A stretch of 64,000 bases of DNA, from the NCBI GenBank assembly GCA_935421135.1, contig OW285187.1, positions 21,576,429 to 21,640,428 of the forward strand, in the 5' to 3' direction. The notes below the pieces were generated by a model, which saw nothing but the letters and a program-made list of their open reading frames with translations, did not search any database and was not told the origin of the DNA. Origin of the DNA: Bugulina stolonifera. Taxonomy: Eukaryota > Bryozoa > Gymnolaemata > Cheilostomatida > Bugulidae. A program made the position numbers and the translations under genes. Below, piece after piece: positions 14,501-26,954 of the stretch (position 1 is the first letter of the stretch; each line of letters starts with the position of its first letter).

Positions 14501-15690
14501 CTACTTACACGTACATGTACACATGTAGTACTTACACATGTAATACTTACACATGTAGTACTTACACATGTAGTACTTACACATGTAGTACTTACACATG
14601 TAGTACTTACACATGTAGTACTTACACATGTAGTACTTACACATGTAGTACTTACACATGTAGTGCTTACACATGTAGTACTTACACATGTAGTACTTAC
14701 ACATGTAGTACTTACACATGTAGTACTTACACATGTAGTAACTTACACATGTAGTACTTACATTGTTACCTTTATTGTAACTTAAAAGTCCAACCACACA
14801 GTCGTAAGCTTTGCCGGAATTAATTTAATTCTCATGAAGTTGGTAGTGTGCGATAAAATGTGCGAGTTTAAATCACTTACACTGTGTAATTTGGTGAAAA
14901 CAACAAATTGTATCAAAACCTAACGAAATCAAAATCTTACTGTGTGTTAACATAGAACTCTATCATCACAAGTATATGCGAATGCTGCTCATGACAAAAG
15001 TACAAGCACTAGCAGTACAATTCTTATTTTAACATTTTAACAGCACACCATTATTCAACAATAATTCAAATGATGTGAACCATAGCATGGTACTATTTGT
15101 CGTGCATCACAGATTGAAAGTCGTTAAAATATGTTACATGAGTGATGCTAAAGGTTTTCCGTTGGTGTGTTAATATAAGTCATGGTTATGATATCAATGT
15201 CACCATACAGCGTCATTGCTAGGATATCAGTGTTACCATACAGCGTCATTGCTAGGATATCACTGTCACCATGCAGCGTCATTGCTAGGATATCACTGTT
15301 ACCATACAGCGTCATTGTTAGGATATCACTGTTACCATAAAACGTCATTGCTAGGACATCACTGTTACCATACAACATCATTGCTAGGATATCACTGTTA
15401 CCATACAACGTCATTGCCAGGATATCACTGTTACCATACAGCGTCATTGCTAGGATATCACTGTCACCATACAACATCATTGCTAGGATATCACTGTTAC
15501 CGTACAGTATTTACATTTATTGACCATATTGTAGATTGACAAGATGCAGTCACTGAGTAACATTGTGGAGAAACTGCAGGATGAGTTCCCACACCTCCAG
15601 CCAGCTCTGCGTAAAGTCTCCCTCTCTCTTGGCACCAGAATCATGGAGGAGGGGCCGTCTAGTGCCAGAGGTTCAGAAGTGATGGCATAG
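2516..15690 (+). CDS. CCDC40: CCDC40 orthologue, coiled-coil axonemal 96-nm ruler protein (21 exons)
   Basis: Exons: 2516-2535, 3314-3386, 3559-3634, 4102-4374, 4583-4675, 4792-4970, 5109-5272, 5648-5787, 5906-6063, 6321-6461, 6605-6708, 6872-7115, 7473-7655, 7922-8167, 8495-8708, 9074-9335, 10254-10442, 10752-10890, 11709-11867, 12829-12948, 15535-15690. Every junction is GT-AG and in phase; the sum is 3,333 nt (1,110 aa; human is about 1,140). Residues 1 to ~237 are Pro/Ala/acidic and low-complexity. A nearly continuous coiled coil then starts at the family signature VVLDPEHPLMKRF (~residue 232). Other family blocks seen: [51 protein letters not shown]. In the family, CCDC40 and CCDC39 form the 96-nm repeat ruler of motile cilia and help place inner dynein arms and the N-DRC. 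The ATG at 2516 gives MADQEDR and no upstream exon is needed. Confidence 0.93.
9418..9545. repeat. Possible SINE relic in a CCDC40 intron
   Basis: A stretch with an ACTCAGAGCCCA core resembles the distal part of the SINE at 44937-45362 (same core near 45257). It may be an old truncated copy. The rest of the intron 9336-10253 shows nothing recognisable. Confidence 0.25.
10628..10780 (+). repeat. 76-bp tandem duplication of a CCDC40 splice acceptor and exon start
   Basis: Two near-identical copies each hold the polypyrimidine tract, the AG and the first bases of exon 18. Acceptors lie at 10674-10675 (CAG) and 10750-10751 (TAG), 76 bases apart. Use of the first copy reads into an in-frame TAG at 10749-10751, so the productive exon must start at 10752. 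Confidence 0.85.
10891..12828. other. CCDC40 introns 18 and 19 (with exon 19 between)
   Basis: AT-rich intron DNA around exon 19. The only structure seen is an imperfect inverted repeat (TAGCCTTGGCG near 12046 against CGCCCAAGGCTA near 12118), possibly a small MITE of about 84 bp. Confidence 0.4.
13205..13946. repeat. 21-bp minisatellite in the last CCDC40 intron
   Basis: About 35 copies of a 21-bp unit built on GTAGTGTATGTGTACAGTA, with occasional 15-bp and 12-bp short units. The period is a multiple of three, so long stop-free frames appear on the minus strand; they are artefacts. Confidence 0.92.
13956..14090. mobile_element. hAT-type MITE with 8-bp target duplication
   Basis: A 135-bp element with perfect 16-bp terminal inverted repeats (CAGTGCTCAAAGTGTA). 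It is flanked on both sides by GTTGTAGT (13948-13955 and 14091-14098). CAGTG ends and an 8-bp duplication are hAT features. The interior is G-rich and then contains a short GGCTCGCC/GGCGAGCC hairpin. Confidence 0.85.
14508..14763. repeat. 15-bp minisatellite (TAGTACTTACACATG)
   Basis: About 17 nearly identical copies of a 15-bp unit in the last CCDC40 intron. Each unit holds ACATGT and AGTACT palindromes. Frames through it on either strand are open only because the period is a multiple of three. Confidence 0.92.
15191..15510. repeat. 33-bp minisatellite near the last CCDC40 acceptor
   Basis: About ten copies of a 33-bp unit containing GCTAGGATATCACTGTTACC. It ends about 25 bases before the exon 21 acceptor at 15533-15534, so it occupies the usual branch-point and polypyrimidine region. 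Confidence 0.9.
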
Positions 15691-15941
15691 ATGTAGTGCC
15701 ACGCTAAGTTAGCCAAGATAAACTAACTATACATCTACAATTATACTGTCGATTAGAAAAAATTAATGGTCAGAAATCCTACTAACATCTGTGGGCATGC
15801 ATTCCTAGTGATTTAAACTATTTATAATAATTATTACTTATATTATGTTATCATTATTATTAGTATATTTTATAAAACCTCATTGTATACTATTTTTCAA
15901 AATTACATGATTGTCTATTTTAAGGAAATGCTCCTTATCCC

Positions 15942-15947
15942 AATAAA
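15942..15947 (+). terminator. Candidate CCDC40 poly(A) signal
   Basis: AATAAA, 251 bases after the TAG at 15688-15690 on the sense strand, followed by TGT-rich sequence. Confidence 0.6.
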
Positions 15948-18900
15948 TGTCACAATCATTATTGGCTACCACAGATCACTAACTGCTTCATTCTGTAGCT
16001 TGTGAATGGCAAAAAAGAGAGCAGAAAAGTATTAGGAGTTATCTACTTATGGGGAGGACAACTCTTACCACGTCTTGAGAATGTTGACAGTTGTACAAAA
16101 GATAGCTTGAACGGGGTCTACACCTAAAGGGTTAAAATTATCAAAATTATACGCCCTCATCACTTTTTTATCAATTCAATTCAAATTTATTATGGAAGTT
16201 GAATATTCTTTATTTACGTTATCATAATTTTATGCCACAATTTGTTCCTGGTGAACATACGTGTATACATAGATAAAGGAATAGATATAATCAATGCTAT
16301 AATAATGCAGTTACTGGTACCGACCAATCATACTTCACTTGACTGGTAAAGCCTGGAGTGGTGAGGAAAGGCAAGCAATTAGTGCTGCCTATTCATACAG
16401 CACAGCAGCTCTTTAACTGACTCTTATATATTTTATACTAGCTACAACTTCTTGTTGGTACAATCCTACTAACTGGCTGGATTCAGTACACACTTATCTT
16501 TGAAACATCAACCAACACTACAAAAACAATAATTTTCAGGTAAGGTCTCATATTTCAATTGCCAAATTTCACTGAAATATACTAACAGTAACCAATCAAT
16601 TCAAAGAAGTAAATATAATCATGTATTGCTCAGCTGTGGCAACTGGATAGTCATTTACTAGATTACTTTAGCCAAAATTATTTCTGATGATTATAAGACA
16701 ATATCAGATTTTGTAGAGTTATTCTGTCAATACTTCATATAGACAGTGTATAGCCTTTGTACCATACAAAATGTGATTGACAATAGTGGTAGTGGAAATA
16801 AAAAAAGACATGTATACTATTCCAAATTAGAAAACTTAGGATTCTAAATACAATGCGACTTTTCTAAATGTGTGGTCTGTGAGAAGGGCTGTATTGCTAG
16901 AGGTCATACAGTAAGGGTGAAGAGAATAAAACAACAACTTATTTATGTTATTAGAGTTGAGTAAGTTGATTGGTTGAATAGCTACTACACAATGTACTTT
17001 CCAGAATTTACTAATAATGAAAATGGCAAAAATGCGTTTTACTTATTAATTGTATGTTATTTCATTTTATTTCATACCAACTTGATCTCAAGTTGTCAGA
17101 AAATGAAGCCTTTTATTTAAAAAGTTTTGAACACCATTATTTTAAAATTAGTTTTGCATTGTGTTGTGTTTGTCGTTTTGGAATTTTAAATTTTTCGTGA
17201 CACAAGTGTTTAGTGAGATCTAGAGTAACACTTCCTGTATGATGTCACTAGATGTCTGATGAAATCAACTAGCACCACTGAACCTCGTAGCGTCCAAATA
17301 ATATCATAGACGGTGTAGTGAAGTCCATGACCATCCAATTATGCCGTAAAATAGTCCATAGCATGTGAAACAAGATGATGGATGCATTTTGAACATGTCA
17401 GTAGTAGCTTTCACACACTGAGTAAAGAACGTGATGTCATAATGCTGAATATTTCCTAGGCCAAATCTTAAATACCGAGTGAGATCATGAATAACACAGA
17501 CAGTGAGTTCACAAGCTCCATTTGGTGATAACGTGATGTACAGTGTACAGTGTGCAGTGTGCATATGTGAACAGTACTGTTACTATTACAATCCCAAAGC
17601 AGCTCACACATCACTTAGCATACACGTACACATTCTAATTTATCAAGTTCTATTACAAGGAACACAAGTCATGCAGTATATACCATTGTGTGGTCAGTAA
17701 TAAAGTGCCCAAGTTCCAGGAATTTCAGAGATGGTCAACCCTTGCATTTGTCTAGATACATTGCCTACTTTATATTCATTCCTCAAATGAGATTATTCAA
17801 TTATTGTACATGTTGATAAATGTTCACCTTGTTATCTAGTATTAAGCAGCATGTAAAGATAAACATTGCTCTTGCTTCTTGCACATAAGCCTGCTACAGT
17901 CCTCTAACTTAGGATTACCTGATGTTATACTTAACTAAATTAGCATCAATTGTATAGTAGTTCTCTGTTGCACTTTGCAGAAAACTACCTGCAGTGTTTT
18001 AGACCTAGTCTAAACTATTTGTATGAACATGTATGTGGCCTTGGTTCCAAGCGTTCAAAACCAAAGGCTACGTAGATGAGCCCATCGCATATCTGAAATC
18101 TAATATATTGCTCACCTACATTATAATGTTTGGAAGATTGGATCCCAGGCTAAATTCATGCTGTACACCGAATAGCTGAACCATTTATATAACTACATGT
18201 AAAGCGGGAGTTGACATGACAAAACTATTTTTCTTATGCTTAAGAAATTTATTTCAGCGTTTTTATTGTTGCTTCTACAATCTACATGTACATTGTAAAT
18301 ATCACACTATAACCCAGTTTCCTTAGACTTGAGCTTCTTGAAAAGAGTGAATGGTTAGAATTTGGCTAAGAAATTACAGTACGAGTTCAGTAGTTGATAG
18401 CCTCAGCTGTTCTCCTACAGTGTTTAGAACTCAGGCTAAGTGTAGTGTAACGGCTGCGCAAGTTGGTGGTGCATTCTGATCTATTGCTTGGTTCTGTCTC
18501 ATGAGATATAGACAAGTACAGTATATAAGGTAGGATTTGAAGGCTACAACATGTAAATTAAGTGTAGCATATGTTCTGTTCATATACTCCAAGACATCAA
18601 GGCAAAGAATTATAATATTTTATAGAGAACTAAATACTGTAACTATTAGTTTTATCTGTTTTATATAGGCATGCAAACCAACTAATAGCTACTTTATATC
18701 ACATGTCATGTCCACTGCAGACGCTGAAAAATCAATCCTTTTATATCCTACTTATTATAAACGAATATTGTGTAACTATTTCATAAATTACTGGCCTGGG
18801 CATCAGGCCCAATAACTGCACAGGTTCACACCTAGCATAGTGTAAACCTGTAAACCTGTACACTATAACGGTCAATGGGCCCTGATGCCCAGGCTAATAA

Positions 18901-21160
18901 ACTACAGTGTTATTACACTCATAAGAGTGTATGGTGGAACTACCAACTCCTACCTACTTTTAGATGTAAGCTAGCATATACTTTGTATATACAATATATA
19001 TGTGTGTGTAGTAGTATTTGAATTTAGACTGATGACGTGTTTTTAGAATATAATAGAAGGATACTAATGCAGCGTTTTTGCAAGGAATTTTTATATCTAT
19101 GCATGTATATGACAGGGCTGTAAGACAAATATTAAATTCTAGTTATATCAATGCTTGGTTTTGTTTATGGAGATGATGTTGATACACAGATTTTGTCAGG
19201 ACACCCCCTGGTTTTTGTGCCTGTCCTTACTAATTTTCCAGCTGCCCTGACTTTTATTTGTGGTGGAAATGTTACCAAACCTCACAAAACACAAAATACA
19301 ACCTAAAATATGTCATCTACACTGAGGAAAACATTTTAAAAGCCAAATGGCTAAAGCCAAAATGGATAATTTGACACCTTTTAGAAATAATTTTTATTCA
19401 AACAATATACACCAAAACTATGTCCAGGGATTCTGGGACTTGTCTAAGGATTTTGAGCAGATGAGATCAGATTCGTTCTGAGTTTTTGTTCTTGTTCCTT
19501 GGCAAGTACATGTATGTCATGGACAATCAAACCGCTTAGATAGCAAGTGCCCAATGTACTGTGTACTATTAATAGAATATCTACACTGCTGTCAAGTTTA
19601 TATCATTCTAATGTTTAATTTATTAGCAGGTAGCAGAGGGAGACAACTGCACTTTACCTTATATATCATTAAATAATATATTATTTATTAGCCTATTGAA
19701 TCGAGTGTGATTATGAATATATGCATATACTATATATAAGCATACTGACTGTCAGCAGAAGCTACACGAGAATAGTGAATTTTATATCCATTTATTAGGA
19801 TGTAGAATATTACTAATATTGTTTGCATAGAGGTGAACTTATGAAACGTAATGTTCTTTCTGTAGCTTTTCATGTACAAATCTATGATCTAAGAGTGTAT
19901 TGATTTCTACCAACTTATAGTCTACATTAAGTTTATATTACTGTTAGCGAGGCACCACTGCTAGCAAGTAGGCTGTTGTGTATTGACAGCAGTAATAGTG
20001 TAAATTAAACTAATAATATCATTTTGATAACTGACTGCACTCTGATAAGCCTCACTATATTCAGTGTGGGTGGGTTAATTAGTTATTATAACATGATATT
20101 ATTTGAAATGTTTACTACACATGAGTTGTAGTACAACCTTCACACAACGTATCAGTATAAATTAGCAATCAACTGTATTATACAAGTATGTACATGTATG
20201 TACATGTATTTGTAGCACATATCTATATGTCAGAATATTTAAAAGCTACTCAAATACAATCCTGGACATACAGACACTGTACAACAATAATTTATGATTG
20301 TTTTAAAGTACGGGTTCAATAATTGCTGCCATTTCCGACACCATTGAAATATTTGAAATTAGGGAAGTCCCATATGGTATGCAAACGCCTAGCAATCAAT
20401 AAATGAACATTGATCGGACTGTTAAATGTGTGAAACATGCAGTTTGTTTGTATGTGTAGTAGTAACCACATACCATGACTTGATATAATGCCTATATCAA
20501 CAGTAATAATATTGTCTAAATAAGTTCCAGTATAATAATATTAATATCATAATTTTATATGTTAATAATGGTTATTTTATGATTTTAAAGTTGCCATTTC
20601 TATCTTCTATGTTTTATAAATGAAATGAACATATTCAGGTTGTATTATGGATACAGCCCTATTAACTGCTTTGCCACAGCCTTTGGAACCCAGTCTAAAC
20701 TGCACTGAGCTCTACTGTACCTGTAGAGAGAAGCTATATGTAATTACTTATTTATGGCTTGACCTCTAGAGAGTTAGTTAACATTTACATGAAATTATGA
20801 ATCATTCACCTGCCATTATAATTATTATTACATCATAGTCAAATATTTTGCTAAGTGTTATTTACTGTAGTTTGTAGAGAAGGCAGTGTTTTTTATTTTT
20901 GCATAAAATCTCATGAAGTAAATAAATTAAATTAAACAATCGCTATAGATGTTCTTCAGGGAATATAATGTTTCTTGTTTGCCCTTCTGCCAGTGTATTA
21001 TGTCGCTCAAAACATGTTTTCTTGGACAGCCCTGTCTCAGAGCACATACAGCTTCTCTCATGTTGTTATTAGGGGGGATAACTCTGCAGAGTACTGTAGA
21101 ATGTAGAGTGTATTGACCAAGCTCATTGGCCATTTCGGAGAGGGTAGGTGTGAGCAAATA
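15948..21160. other. Gene-poor intergenic DNA
   Basis: AT-rich sequence with many TACATGTA-type palindromes. No coding frame with family resemblance and no RNA gene seen. The only discrete structure is the hairpin at 18794-18894. Confidence 0.5.
18794..18894. repeat. Short inverted-repeat element
   Basis: GCCTGGGCATCAGGCCCAAT (18794-18813) faces AATGGGCCCTGATGCCCAGGC (ending about 18893), differing by one base. The roughly 60-bp loop holds repeated GTAAACCTG units. It is probably a small foldback MITE; target duplications are not clear. Confidence 0.65.
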
Positions 21161-22060
21161 GAAGGGTAACAGTCTACATGTACTCGTATATATGCTATAG
21201 AAGGGTAACAGTCTACATGTACTCGTATATATGCTATAGAAGGGTAACAGTCTACATGTACTCGTATATATGCTATAGAAGGGTAACAGTCTACATGTAC
21301 TCGTATATATGATATAGAAGGGTAACAGTTTACATGTACTCGTATATATGCTATAGAAGGGTAACAGTCTACATGTACTCGTATATATGATATAGAAGGG
21401 TAACAGTCTACATGTACTCGTATATATGCTATAGAAGGGTAACAGTCTACATGTACTCGTATATATGCTATAGAAGGGTAACAGTCTACATGTACTCGTA
21501 TATATGCTATAGAAGGGTAACAGTCTACATGTACTCGTATATATGCTATAGAAGGGTAACAGTTTACATGTACTCGTATATATGCTATAGAAGGGTAACA
21601 GTTTACATGTACTCGTATATATGCTATAGAAGGGTAACAGTTCACATGTACTTGTATATATGCTATAGAAGGGTAACAGTCTACATGCACTCGTATATAT
21701 GCTATAGAAGGGTAACAGTTCACATGTACTTGTATATATGCTATAGAAGGGTAACAGTCTACATGTACTCGTATATATGCTATAGAAGGGTAACAGTTTA
21801 CATGCACTCGTATATATGCTATAGAAGGGTAACAGTTCACATGTACTTGTATATATGCTATAGAAGGGTAACAGTCAACATGTACTCGTATATATGCTAT
21901 AGAAGGGTAACAGTTTACATGTACTCGTATATATGCTATAGAAGGGTAACAGTTTACATGTACTCGTATATATGCTATAGAAGGGTAACAGTTCACATGT
22001 ACTTGTATATATGCTATAGAAGGGTAACAGTCTACATGTACTCGTATATGCTATAGCTTT
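21161..22060. repeat. 39-bp satellite array, about 23 copies
   Basis: Tandem 39-bp units built on TAGAAGGGTAACAGTCTACA and TGTACTCGTATATATGC. Variants (CTC/TTG, CTAC/TTAC/TTCAC) recur in blocks, suggesting multi-unit duplications. The period is divisible by three, so both strands show open frames of 200-300 codons made only of the repeat. Confidence 0.95.
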
Positions 22061-23461
22061 GTTGAAAGGTGCCCGTTGTCAATAAAATTTCTTCATAACT
22101 GGCACATAGGTTATGTTAATAGACTGATATGAAGGTTTATGCATAGAACTACTGTAATCCTACTGGATTGTAAGTATTTATCCTCAAGTATCATGTTGAT
22201 AAACGACAATTGGTAGTGACATTACACACATCAAGTGTGCTAACTGCAATAATATGCAGCGTCCTACAGTCATGTAGTGTATGGTACAGCCGTATTATAC
22301 ATGATATACACAGTGAATACATATACATAATACATAGTAATTATTAATATAAGTACATACAAATATGACGTATGTAATACATAGATAGTGATGATGTAAT
22401 ACTGCTGTTATGCTGCTGGTATAAAGCAGGAAGATGATCGAAGCTAAAGTTCATTATTTCAATACGATCCTACATGAAACAAATGTTTAATTTCATTCCT
22501 ATCTCATTATTTCTAAGACAGCATATACCCGTATTATATTTAGAAATTATTGGACTCGACATTCATTAGACAAGAGAGTTGTATCTTTTAGGCTGCGTAC
22601 TGGTGCACTTGACCAGTTTACTCTCCCTAACACTAATCCATTTAGTCAGTGCTATTCGATGAGGATCAAACAAGCAAATAACTTTCTGTAGATTTCGACT
22701 AAAAATACTGGTTTACAGCCTCAAATTTATGCTTGCTATTTTTGCTGGTGCATTGGCAACCATTTGCTATGTCTGTGCGTCTACAACAACATGTACGTAT
22801 GTATGTAGTGTGTACATATGTATGTAAGTACGCATGTATGTAGTGTGTACATATGTATGTAAGTACGTACATACGTATGTAAGTACATGCGTATGTAGTG
22901 CGCAACATCAGTACACCAACACTTTGCACCACCATACAGAACCCATCCGTGTGTTTTAGAAGCAATCGAACTTGATGTGCACGAGTTTGGTGAGCGAGTT
23001 CCATGTGTGATTGACTACAGCCTATTATACATAATATACGTGTACTAGATTGCATTAATACATTATACGGCTGTTCACTGTGATTAACAGGAAATAGCTT
23101 GTGAAGTTTACGAACACACACATCATTTCTCTGAATCTAGTTCGTATGGTCTCAAAGGGGCACAGAGAAAAGTATCTCTCTTTGTACTGAGAGACCCGAA
23201 AGACATCTTTTAAACTGATTATTCTTGCTGCCCAGCTGACTGGGAATTCCACTTATTACCTTCCAAGAATCTACTTTCTTCTTAAATATCACAAGCCCCC
23301 TTTGCCTCGGTGCTGCTGTAGGCTGTCAACTCTTGTAATCTTGCACCCATTTCACCTTTACATATACACAAGTAAAAGTACTGTTACTGTATATTATACT
23401 GTGTAATTTACTGTGCTAATTGTACTCTATACTCTACTGTATATAATGCTAATGTGCTGTA
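22061..23461. other. Intergenic DNA with a degenerate GTAT/GTAC tract
   Basis: No gene supported. Positions 22785-22900 are a degenerate tetranucleotide tract (tatg/tacg/gtac) with a repeated GTAGTGTGTACATATGTATG. A 140-codon open frame on the minus strand crosses this tract and has no recognisable domain. Confidence 0.45.
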
Positions 23462-23469
23462 TGTTATAC

Positions 23470-24826
23470 TAGGCCTGCACCGGTGTTGCCTCCCCACTGA
23501 TATTCGGTTTTTGGGGTGGTGGTAATCAAACACCGGTTGACACCGGTTCTCTTGTGCCTGGTCTCATTCGGTGTCAACCGATGCCAAATTTGGATCGATA
23601 TACCGAACCGCACCGGACCCCTTGGTCCTGGTCTCAATCGGTGTCAACTTTGGTTCGATATACCGGATCGAATCGGTCCAGGAGCTAGTTTGCCTAATAG
23701 AGTTGTCCCATCATGATCATTCAATACAAGGGAACAAAAATCCTCAACACTTTCTTGCAACATGAGTTCATGCCAATCATGGTTTATTTTATTTTCAGAT
23801 ATGGCAGGCAGACAAGGCTTCATTAAAACATAGTATATGTATATTATTTTCATTAAAGTGGCTATAGGGTTAATGAAAGTAATCAGTGCTTACTTCTACT
23901 CCAAGATTTTGTATTTGCCCATGTAGCCTAGTGAGTCTTAAGTTGCATTGGGTCTCACTTCACCTATTTTATATAATTTTAATAAATATAAAAACAATAG
24001 ACTGGACACACACCCAACCGACTACATACTATTTATTAGATTTATTACTGATTGTGACCAAATTACAGAAGAAAAACAGCAAACATTGTTTCCACCACAC
24101 TCGTACCATTGACACAAAAAGATAACAAATTTAAAATAAAAATTACATGGGCTAACTTCATATCACAAGAGAAAGAAGAAATGCTAGCATAGTTGCATTT
24201 GCATATGATGTAATGATAATGTAGGAAATCTTTCTTGCAAGCTTTCTTGATAGATTGCTGATTTGGTGTAATTCAGTGTGTCCACCGATTCAACCTAGCA
24301 GATTTGTCTTCAGATTGGATATTACGATGGCTCAGTCTGATGAATTCTACCTACAAAATATTGATTGAACATTACATTAGTATTAGCTTATTTTAAATAA
24401 ATAAAGAGCTGCAGCTGGTACTTACCAATAGCATAACTACACAACGATTTTAAATTAAAAAGCCATGATTCATAATGATTGAATTGTATTGTAGCTATTT
24501 ATTATAATTTGATAATAATTATTACCTCCACAACATTGATAATCAATCACAGCCACGATGGCAGTTAATGTGGAAACGGATAAGCGAAGGTATGCAACCT
24601 AGTTTGAAGTGAGGTAAACAAGAACACGTGATATTAGACACCATGAATATTGAATGACTACTGGCATAGCGGTCCGGTTCGATAACATCGAACTACACCG
24701 AACCATCGATATATCGTTTGGGCACGGTGCCGGTACGATTCGGTGCATAAAAAATTTGCCGATGTGTAACACCGAGGGTTCACACACCGTTTACATCGTT
24801 TGAAACCGAAACACCGTGCAGGCCTA
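23470..24826. mobile_element. Non-autonomous hAT-like element (1.36 kb) with perfect 8-bp duplications
   Basis: TGTTATAC occurs on both sides (23462-23469 and 24827-24834). The termini are inverted: TAGGCCTGCACCGGTGTT on the left, AACACCGTGCAGGCCTA on the right. Subterminal regions are full of ACCGGT, ACCGAAC and GATATACCG motifs in both orientations (23500-23700 and 24670-24815), the kind of clustered repeat that hAT transposases bind. The middle is AT-rich with no transposase frame, so it depended on a partner element. Confidence 0.85.
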
Positions 24827-24930
24827 TGTTATACTGTACATTATACCTGTGTAGTTTCGTTTACGTTGTAATAAAATGTAATACACAACATTATACCGTA
24901 TATTACGCTGTATGTTATACTGTATGTTAT

Positions 24931-25070
24931 AAGGTGTCTTCGCGATGGTAGGTCAATGGGGTCGCAAAAAATAAAGCAAGTAGTTTATTTTTAGAAGGAG
25001 GTCGAAAAAATAAATCTGCGTGTTAGCGAGGAGGGTCGGTAAAAACCATCACCAGGAGTTGCGACACCTT
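24931..25070. mobile_element. MITE of the AGGTGTC family, copy 1
   Basis: Starts AAGGTGTCTTCGCGA and ends TTGCGACACCTT. It shares its termini with the element at 46767-47039. About 140 bp, non-coding. Confidence 0.6.
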
Positions 25071-25169
25071 TATTTAACAATAATATCGCCCTATTCTCGA
25101 TTAGTCTGAGCGGATCGATCTGTCAGCTTTGCAAACCTGATTGGTTGGTTGCAAGTCTCCATCTACTGT

Positions 25170-25460
25170 GCACCTATACTGTATGTTATACTGCAATGTA
25201 ACATCCAGCATAATATACAGTATAATACAACATAATACACATTGTAATATAATACAGTATAATACAGCGTAATACACAATATGATATAGTATAATATGAT
25301 ATAAAACACACATATTACACTATATATTCTGCACGGCATTACACTGTATATTATGCACTGTATTACACTATATATTATGCACGGTATTACGCTATATATT
25401 ATGCACGGTATTACACTGTATATTATGCGCTGTATTACACTCACTGTATATTATGTACTG
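25170..25460. repeat. Degenerate ~23-bp tandem repeat
   Basis: Repeats of TATATTATGCACGGTATTACAC-type units, best preserved at 25310-25450, grading into related ATAATACA sequence on the left. Confidence 0.75.
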
Positions 25461-25890
25461 TATTCTATTATATACTGGCATGCATCTACAAATTGCTGAG
25501 GTGAATTTACTTGATAAGGTTTGCACATCTGTCTAATTAATTAATAAGCAGGTTGAAATATGGTAGGAAAGCAGTAGTCACTCACTACCCTGGGTAAAAT
25601 AAATGGAAAACTCAAGGGAAGACTTTTATTAACCAAGGAAACAGGAAATTGAAATTTGAAATAAAAACAAATAACAAACTTTACTTACAGGGCAGCCAAG
25701 TCACTTGGCCGCTTATAATGAAACCATTTACAATAATTTTCCAGAATGTTCAGTAGTCTTGAGCCGATGTGAGCAGAGAGTCATGTGCATCTTTATTTAT
25801 GGTATCATGTGATCTTCGAAGTTTTATTTTTCAATTCGACTTGTTTTCACATTCGCCGTACTGTACTTGTTGTCAGTAAACTGTTTTTTC
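25461..25890. other. Intergenic DNA without recognised features
   Basis: AT-rich, no gene or repeat structure that I can support. Confidence 0.4.
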
Positions 25891-25891
25891 T

Positions 25892-26285
25892 CTACGGCAC
25901 CTAATCGCTAGCACAGTGAACAGAACATGCTACCACTACACCAGCTCAGCAACCTATAAAGGAAGCTTCACCAGTGAACAGTAGACATGCTCTGAGCGAA
26001 TTGCACTCAAAGCACCCTTTTTATTATGGTACGATTAAGTGCTGCAGAGCCCCCCCCCCCCCCCCCCCCGAGTTCAAACCCCAGTCAGGGACTGGTATTT
26101 TCATGGATTTGAAACAAGTCTCTGACTGCTCAAAAATAAGTTCCTTGCTTAAAAATACATCATTACATAAAAAACCGGCTAAACCCCCTAACATCCTATA
26201 AAGCACGAGGTGGCCATAAGAAGGGTGCCTCGTGTGCAGTTGGCTCAGAGCATGTCTACTGCTCACTGGTGAAACTTCCTTTATA
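25892..26285. mobile_element. Nested SINE cluster with inverted flanks and a C20 run
   Basis: 25892-25958 is an inverted, truncated copy of the tRNA-like head seen at 26955-27050. A roughly 65-bp imperfect inverted repeat follows (25964-26030 against 26218-26280; core CAGTAGACATGCTCTGAG and its complement). Between the arms is a plus-strand SINE body: 20 C residues (26050-26069), a B-box-like GAGTTCAAACCCC, then a tail shared with the SINE at 26955 (GAAACAAGTCTCTGACTGCT) that ends in ATACATCATTA. Confidence 0.7.
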
Positions 26286-26288
26286 GTT

Positions 26289-26706
26289 TATACTGTAATG
26301 TTTTAGTGCTGACCCGATAGTGCAGGTGAGAAGAGCCTATGAGTGGTGCTAGGCCTTTTCTATTACATAAAAGAGCGAACAGTACTTGTAGTTATAGTAT
26401 TTAACCAAGACGACCCATAGGTTCCCAGTCAGTGCTTAGACTTGTGCTTGAGAAAGAGTATGTTCAGTCCTAGTAGAGCTAACCTTAGCTACGAAAGAAG
26501 ACTCTGTATAAGTAGTACAGAAGTGTCCAAGCATCAACTGACAGAACAATACAAATGCACACGCTTTATATAGTTTTAGACTTCCGGTAAAAACTTCCGG
26601 TAAAAGGACGATGTAGCATCGCCTGGAAATTGTACAACAAGATGTCTGCCAGGTGGACGAGGCCTGACCTAACTAGGGTCAGCCTTAAACAAAAAATGCT
26701 TAAAAT
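26289..26706 (-). mobile_element. LTR-like dispersed repeat, copy 1
   Basis: Related along its length to 48110-48668. Shared blocks include CTGTAATGTTTT, TTACATAAAAGAG, GAGAAAGAGTATGT, CTTCCGG and ACAACA-ATGTCTG. On the minus strand a TATATAAAG box near 26565 precedes the R-like part, which suggests a solo LTR transcribed leftward. I see no clear target duplication, so the ends are approximate. Confidence 0.5.
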
Positions 26707-26954
26707 GATGTGAATCATATGCAAAATTAATTATAACAAGATCTGAGACCTCGGCCTCCATTACATAGGTATAAAGAGGCAGTTATACATAGTAATTTAC
26801 ATGTTATAATGCGTAAGGTACAATATAAATAATATAGTCATTGTGCACGATAATTATAGCCTGATGACATAACAGTTTAGGCTACTATAGTGTTAATAAT
26901 AGTGTGGCACGAGAGAACTAGGTCTATCACAAGTGTCTGGCCACTACAATACTT

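Noticed and set aside
21058..22056. Open frames of 312 (minus) and 214 (plus) codons
   Set aside because: They are the 39-bp satellite read in frame; a period divisible by three gives this on both strands.
22699..23121. 140-codon minus-strand frame
   Set aside because: Runs through a tetranucleotide tract, has no recognisable domain and no splice or family support.
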